Source of the DNA: Anthoceros angustus
Lineage: Eukaryota; Streptophyta; Anthocerotopsida; Anthocerotales; Anthocerotaceae
DNA: 64,000 nucleotides
Reading direction: 5' to 3'
Assembly: GCA_010909165.1 (NCBI GenBank)
Contig: VJWM01000281.1
Span: forward strand, 1 to 64,000
Shown: piece by piece, positions 58,298-64,000 of the stretch
Layout of the letters: every line of letters begins with the position of its first letter
Position numbering within the stretch: the first letter of the stretch is position 1
The notes under the pieces: generated by a model
What the model was told of the DNA's origin: nothing
Databases searched by the model: none
The model's input: only the letters and a program-made list of their open reading frames with translations
Program-made: the position numbers and the translations under genes

Positions 58298-58920
58298 CGC
58301 GAGCACGTGTTCAAATATTTGACTCACCTTGTTCTTGACTAGAGTATGCCTAACTCGTTAGTTGATCCTAGGTTAGTCTCTCAAGCTAAACTAACATCCT
58401 ATAGCTAGCTAGCCCTCGTGCTTGCTATGCCGGACGCCGCCACGGCCCTCGGCGAGGATTAGCGGCTCGGTGCTATGTCCATCATAGCCTCGCGATCGAC
58501 TATGTCCTTCACGGTGGAGCTTGCTCAATCCGCCGTGACGATAACAAAAGCTCATACACTCTTAAGTGCACAAGCACGAAGCAATTGTAACTATGGTTGA
58601 TATAAACATAATTTCTAAGAAGGCACAAGTTGGTCTTGAAGATGGTGCTGCGTCGTATTCACGGCACCATTCTTGCGTGCCTTTTGAGACATGTTGTATG
58701 ATTCCCCAATGTGCCAAGAGATTATTCTTTTACTTGTTCAAACATGAAGATCACTTTTTGGTCTTTGCCCTCTTCCTCTTCTTGGCATTTTCGGCTGATT
58801 TGTGGAGCAACCCACTAATGTTTCATTATAACTTATTTCAAAAACTTTAATCAAATCCAAAACATATACATATGTCCAAACATTCAAATCAAAGCGTGTG
58901 AGGAAAATGCAAATGCTAGC

Positions 58921-59188
58921 CTAGTCTAGAAAAATAATGAGTTTTGCTTTCTCACCGTCTTCTTGGACGCGTCAACCCGTAGTAGACATCGATTGGCATG
59001 CTTAGGCTATGAATATCGGTCTCAAATATTTTTCACAAAGGCCGTCAACGAGGCCCCACTGCTCGCCTTCTTGTTCAAGGTACAATACACTATTTCAAGA
59101 TCGCAAAGTGGACATTTGAAAGGTCCTTGAGATAGCTTTGGCACGACTTTTGTGATTTTGGTTTTGCCCAGCTCTTACGCTTGCCCAT
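58921..59188 (-). pseudogene. Elf1-like copy in U10, frameshifted
   Basis: The Met is at 59186-59188. One T is missing in the run within GTGATTTTGG, as in U6 and U8, and the second cysteine-pair region (AAAGGCCGTCAACGAGGCC) is altered. Confidence 0.7.
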
Positions 59189-59829
59189 GTTTCTCAATGT
59201 CTTGTTCATGAGTTAGGCTCTTTATTTTCTTGGGATCTAAAAAGCGAAAGGAGGCGGTTACTAGGATTCAATACCGTATTTGTTCACACGATGGAACATA
59301 TATAGTCTTTCTTTCGGTGAAATTTCTTATTTATTCAAAGATATTTACAAGCCAGCTCACAAAAAACCCTATTGTGGCTATCATGATGTGCAAGCTTGAT
59401 CACATGTTGCTCACCCTAATAAACCCCACGGTCCTAGTTCATGTAGTTCAAATCCGCCACTTGGCCAACTACTAGTTGAACGCAATTCAACGACGCAATT
59501 GCCAAGCGAGGAGGTCTTTACTATGTAGAAAAGGTTTTTTTTTTTTTTGGTTGGAAGTTTCATGCCAAGTGGTTAAAAAGTAACGTTTGGGTCGGACCGT
59601 TCGATGATAGTTCATACATGCCACATAAGCAATCATGCTTTAGTAGAGAAATTAATCCAAAATAGAATGGGTGTAGTTTCTCTTTGATGTAGACTAAGAC
59701 TAAGCTTGAACTATCATTGAACTACTAGTTTGGCATGGACCTCGTAATCCGTTCTCTTTGCACTTTGAATAGGTTTTCAAAGTTTTGGTGTTTCATACTC
59801 AAGATGGGGTATTGTTATTCTTCTTCTAT

Positions 59830-60126
59830 TTATCTATCTAGGTACATGATCATCAACAAATCCATCAATTGCAAGAATGTATCCAATGATGGACAATAAA
59901 CACCAACAATATTTTTGCCAACTTCATTGCTAGTTCTAAATAAAGCTCCAAAACCTACATTATTTACATCGTCCTCGAAATTAGCATACAATGAGCCTAA
60001 TTGTGTGTCTTCGTGTGTAGCGTAGTTTGATCTTGGCATGCAAGTCCTTGCACTACATGTCGGTACTAGGTGCTTCTTTGGCTTCTTGATCCCACTCCTC
60101 GTGAGACAAGTTTTATGAGCCTCCAA
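59830..60126 (-). pseudogene. Second conserved frame, U10 copy (longest, 98 codons)
   Basis: This copy stays open further upstream: MEAHKTCLTRSGIKKPKK, then HLVPTCSARTCMPRSNYA, then the shared core. It ends in the LDTFLQLMDLL variant. The upstream part is basic and Cys-containing but unrecognised. Confidence 0.4.
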
Positions 60127-61425
60127 TGCGCCATGTGATTATTCTATTACTTGGCCAATCACGATGATTACTTTTTGGTCTTTGCCCTTTTCTATTCTTG
60201 GAATTTTGGTGATTTGTTGAGTAGCCTACCAACTACGGACTGATCCAAGGGAGCATAGTCTCGATGAGCTAAGCACCTAATCGGTGCAGGGCAGCAGCCG
60301 AGATGGTGGATGCAGCAAGGAGCGGCTTGCGACTAACCATAGTCGTGCTAGCCTAGGTTAACTCACTAGAGCATAGTTAGCAAACCGTAGTCAAGAACCT
60401 CGGGTTACACAAATTGGACATGGACACGGACCAAGCCGCGGGGCTACAAGTCACACGCCAAGATCAAGAAGACTCTCTTCTTCATGCCCCTCGCCTCGCC
60501 GTCGAGGCCCTCGTCATGTGCGCTCATATGGTATCAAAGCCTATCCATCGATCTGCGGATGTTTCTTGAAGATCTCAATGCCGGAGTGGATCAAAAGAAG
60601 GAGATATGGGAGCTTGCGATAACGATCGAGCATTGTTAGGGCTTAGGCGGGCAGCAAGCCTTGTCATAGCATTAGGGCTTATCCAAACTAGAAAAGGTAG
60701 TTAATATAAGCGGCATCCTACGAGATGGGCACCCACAGCACGAGGAGCGGTCGGGAACGAGAGTCTCTTGGATCTTGGGAACGGATCAAGTAGCCGCGCC
60801 CTTGTCCGGAAACACGTGTTCAAATATTTGACTCACCTTGTTCTTGACTAGAGTATGCCTAACTCGTTAGTTGATCCTAGGTTAGTCTCTCAAGCTAAAC
60901 TAACCGTACATCCTATAGCTAGCTAGCCCTCGTGCTTGCTATGTCGGACGCCGCCACGGCCCTCGGCGATTAGCGGCTCGGTGCTATGTCCATCATAGCC
61001 TCGCGATCGACTATGTCCTTCACGCGGAGCTTGCTCAATCCGCGTGACGATTAACAAAAGCTCATACACTCTTAAGTGCACAAGCACGAAGCAATTGTAA
61101 CTATGGTTGATATAAACATAATTTCTAAGAAGGCACAAGTTGGTCTTGAAGATGGTGCTGTGTCGATTCTGGCACCATTCTTGCGTGCCTTTTGAGACAT
61201 GTTGTATGATTCCCCAATGTGCCAAGAGATTATTCTTTTACTTGTTCAAACATGAAGATCACTTTTTGGTCTTTGCCCTCTTCCTCTTCTTGGCATTTTC
61301 GGTGATTTGTGGAGCAACCCACTAATGTTTCATTATAACTTATTTCAAAAACTTTAATCAAATCCAAAACATATACATATGTCCAAACAGTTCAAATCAG
61401 CGTGGAGGAAAATGCAAATGCTAGC

Positions 61426-61679
61426 CTAGTCTAGAAAAATAATGAGTTTTGCTTTCTCACCGTCTTCTTGGACCGTCAACCGTAGTAGACATCGATTGGC
61501 ATGCTTAGGCTATGAATATCGTCTCAAAATATTTTTCACAGGCGCATGAGGCGACCTGTTCTTCTTGTTCAAGGTACAATACACTATTTCAAGATCGCAG
61601 CGACATTTGAAAGGTCCTTGAGATAGCTTTGCACGACTTTTGTGATTTTTGGTTTTGCCCAGCTCTTACGCTTGCCCAT
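61426..61679 (-). pseudogene. Elf1-like copy in U11, frameshifted and shortened
   Basis: The Met is at 61677-61679. The second cysteine-pair segment is clearly shortened (CACAGGCGCATGAGGCGACC), and bases are missing from GTCAACCCGGTAG near 61475. Confidence 0.7.
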
Positions 61680-62324
61680 GTTTCTCAATGTCTTGTATTC
61701 TGAGTTAGGCTCTTTATTTTCTTGGGATCTAAAAACGAAAGGAGACGGTTACTAGGATTCAATACCGTATTTGTTCACACGATGGAACATATATAGTCTT
61801 TCTTTCGGTGAAATTTCTTGGTATTTATTCAAAGATATTTACAAGCCAGCTCACAAAAACCCTATTGTGGCTATCATGATGTGCAAGCTTGATCACATGT
61901 TGCTCACCCTAATAAACCCCACGGTCCTAGTTCATGTAGTTCAAATCCGCCACTTGGCCAACTACTAGTTGAACTGCAATTCAACGACGCCCAATTGCGA
62001 GGAGGTCTTTACTATGTAGAAAAGGTTTTTTTTTTTTGGTTGGAAGTTTCATGCCAAAGTGGTTAAAAAGTAACGTTTGGGTCGGACGTTCGATGATAGT
62101 TCATACATGCCACATAAGCAATCATGCTTTAGTAGAGAAATTAATCCAAAATAGAATGGGTGTAGTTTCTCTTTGATGTAGACTAAGACTAAGCTTGAAC
62201 TATCATTGAACTACTAGTTTGGCATGGACCTCGAATAGTTTCTTTGCACTTTGAATAGGTTTTCAAAGTTTTGGTGTTTCATACTCAAGATGGGGTATTG
62301 TTATTCTTCTTCTATTTATCTATC

Positions 62325-62540
62325 TAGGTACATGGTAGCATCAACAAATCCATCAATTGCAAGAATGTATCCAATCGATGGACAATAAACACCAACAATA
62401 TTTTTGCCAACTTCATTGCTAGTTCTAAATAAAGCTCCAAAACCTACATTATTTACATCGTCCTCGAAATTAGCATACAATGAGCCTAATTGTGTGTCTT
62501 ATATGTGGGGCGTAGTTGATCTTGGCATGCAAGTCCTTGC
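62325..62540 (-). pseudogene. Second conserved frame, U11 copy
   Basis: The core is conserved with an ATCCAATCGATGG spot as in U8. The upstream part is shortened at GTGTCTTATATGTGG. Confidence 0.35.
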
Positions 62541-63206
62541 ACTACATGTCGGTACTAGGTGCTTCTTTGGCTTCTTGATCCCACTCCTCGTGAGACAAGT
62601 TTTATGAGCCTCCAATGCGCCATGTGATTATTCTATTACTTGGCCAATCACGATGATTACTTTTTGGTCTTTGCCCTTTTCTATTCTTGGAATTTTTGAT
62701 GATTTGTTGAGTAGCCTACCAACTACGGACCGTGATCCAAGGGAGCATAGTCTCGATGAGCTAAGCACCTAATCGGTGCAGACGCAGCGAGATGGTGGAC
62801 TCGGCAAGGAGGCGCTTGCGACTAACCATAGTCGTGCTAGCCTAGGTTAACTCACTAGAGCATAGTTAGCAAACCGTAGTCAAGAACCTCGGGTTACACA
62901 AATTGGACATGGACACGGACCAAGCGCAGGGCTACAAGTCACACGCGCCAAGATCAAGAAGACTCTCTTCTTCATGCCCCTCGCCTCGCCGTCGAGGCCC
63001 TCGTCATGTGCGCTCATATATGGTATCAAAGCCTATCCATCGATGCAGCTAGCCGATGTTTCTTGAAGATCTCAATGCACCGGAGTGGATCAAAAGAAGG
63101 AGATATGGGAGCTTGCCAACGATCGAGCATTGTTAGGGCTTAGGGGCGGACGAGCAAGCCTTGTCATAGCATTAGGGCTTATCCAGCTTCTAGAAAAGGT
63201 AGTTAA

Positions 63207-63572
63207 TATAAGCGGCATCCTACGAGATGGGCACCCAGCACGAGGAGCGCAAGGCGGGAACGAGAGAGTCTCTTGGATCTTGGGAACGGACTGAAGTAGC
63301 CCGCGCCCTTGTCCGAGCACGTGTTCAAATATTTGACTCACCTTGTTCTTGACTAGAGTATGCCTAACTCTGGTTAGTTGATCCTAGGTTAGTCTCTCAA
63401 GCTAAACTAACCGTACATCCTATAGCTAGCTAGCTAGCCCTCGTGCTTGCAGCTATGTCGGACGCCGCCACGGCCCTCTGGCCAGGGATTAGCTGGCTCA
63501 GTGCTATGTCCATCATAGCCTCGCGATCGACTATGTCCTTCACGGCTGGAGCTTGCTCAATCCGCCGTGACA
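63207..63572 (-). repeat. Array LTR on minus strand, best-preserved copy
   Basis: In LTR sense it runs from TGTCACGGCGG to GGCATCCTACGAG reversed (...GATGCCGCTTATA), about 366 bp. That is the same ends and internal order as the plus-strand gypsy LTRs at 48757, 50160 and 58009. It carries a CTAGCTAGCTAG run. Other copies are near 1406, 18574, 36161, 38672, 41165, 43662, 46156 and 60705, plus the copies split by B1, B2 and the gypsy element. Confidence 0.75.
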
Positions 63573-63944
63573 GTTAACAAAAGCTCATACACTCTTAAGT
63601 GCACAAGCACGAAGCAATTGTAACTATGGTTGATATAAACATAATTTCTAAGAAGGCACAAGTTGGTCTTGAAGATGGTGCTGTGTCGTATTCGGCACCA
63701 TTCTTGCGTGCCTTTTGAGACATGTTGTATGATTCCCCAATGTGCCAAGAGATTATTCTTTTACTTGTTCAAACATGAAGATCACTTTTTGGTCTTTGCC
63801 CTCTTCCTCTTCTTGGCATTTTTGATTTGTGGAGCAACCCACTAATGTTTCATTATAACTTATTTCAAAAACTTTAATCAAATCCAACATATACATATGT
63901 CCAAACAGTTCAAATCAGCGTGTGAGGAAAATGCAAATGCTAGC

Positions 63945-64000
63945 CTAGTCTAGAAAAATAATGAGTTTTGCTTTCTCACCGTCTTCTTGGACCGTCAACC
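63945..64000 (-). pseudogene. Elf1-like copy in U12, cut by window edge
   Basis: Only the C-terminal codons and stop lie in the window. Completeness cannot be judged. Confidence 0.6.

Larger units (their letters stand above)
58298..60704. repeat. Array family A, unit U10, right part after gypsy element
   Basis: It resumes LTR(-) to about 58540. P1, Elf1-like copy, poly-T, the longest second minus frame (59830-60126), P2 and PBS-like word (60529) follow. Stub plus this part gives about 2,499 bp, one unit. Confidence 0.9.
60705..63206. repeat. Array family A, unit U11
   Basis: Uninterrupted unit of about 2,502 bp. LTR(-) is about 60705-61049, the poly-T tract near 62027 is short (9 T), and the PBS-like word is at 63021-63032. 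Confidence 0.92.
63207..64000. repeat. Array family A, unit U12, cut by window edge
   Basis: It holds LTR(-), P1 and the first bases (3' end) of an Elf1-like copy. The array continues beyond the window. Confidence 0.9.

Noticed and set aside
58566-58850. Plus-strand 70-95 codon hydrophobic frame (CAKRLFFYLFKHEDHF, then FALFLFLAFSADL) present in nearly every unit, resembling a small membrane protein
   Set aside because: The DNA under it is almost identical in all units, so conservation of the frame is not independent evidence. It lies over P1 opposite the minus-strand elements, its start differs between units, and it matches no family I know.
60120-60230. Minus-strand KVIIVIGQVIE segment in P2, slightly like the start of a P-loop (tRNA isopentenyltransferase-type) domain
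   Set aside because: There is no GxxxxGK[S/T] motif, a stop follows at once, and the paralogous P1 reads KVIFMFEQVKE. The similarity is too weak to name.
1334-64000. Possible CRISPR array or prokaryotic repeat system because of regular repeats
   Set aside because: The period is 2.5 kb with LTR, PBS and eukaryotic gene content. There are no short repeats with unique spacers and no cas-like gene.

Overview
This window looks like repeat-dominated nuclear DNA of a flowering plant with a large genome, possibly a grass. It holds nested LTR retrotransposons, a plant-type tRNA-Met primer-binding word, and a tandem array built from retrotransposon LTR plus captured host-gene DNA. I see no ordinary single-copy gene, rRNA, tRNA or CRISPR. 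Nearly all reading frames longer than 60 codons are shadows inside repeats.

Layout. (1) 1-249: unassigned purine-rich DNA with a 25-bp direct repeat. (2) 250-1333: a diverged inverted LTR fragment, called B0. (3) From 1334 the backbone is a tandem array (family A) with a period of about 2.5 kb; measured periods are about 2,493-2,513 bp. Eleven full or interrupted units (U1-U11) and a partial U12 run to the right edge. Each unit carries, on the minus strand, a ~340-365 bp LTR, a small Elf1-like (transcription elongation factor 1) zinc-ribbon gene, and a second unrecognised conserved frame. On the plus strand it carries a PBS-like word and a retroelement leader. (4) Two ~12-kb LTR retrotransposons of a second family (B1 3941-16085, B2 21627-33678) lie on the minus strand, at the same base of the array LTR. 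They have very long LTRs, a gag-like motif and integrase ends, but I found no reverse transcriptase. A B fragment (19736-20950) replaces part of U3. (5) 48757-58297: a decayed plus-strand Ty3/gypsy element, of the same LTR family as the array, is inserted in the LTR of U10. Its 5' end and its RT-RNaseH-integrase block are each duplicated in tandem.

How the parts relate. The gypsy element at 48.8-58.3 kb has plus-strand LTRs matching the minus-strand LTR in every array unit. The array is therefore best read as an amplified derivative of that family that picked up Elf1-like DNA. One Elf1 copy (U7, 41872-42147) is open over the whole family length with all four zinc-binding cysteines. The other copies break mainly at a few fixed GC-rich spots.

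Caution. Copies are almost identical for hundreds of bases and then differ by clustered small indels at the same GC/CNG-rich positions. That pattern suggests consensus sequencing error in methylated or hairpin-forming DNA as much as true decay. Several junctions are switches between non-adjacent repeat segments at roughly 7-11 bp of shared sequence and could be real recombination or mis-assembly. All boundaries are read by eye and may be off by a few bases.
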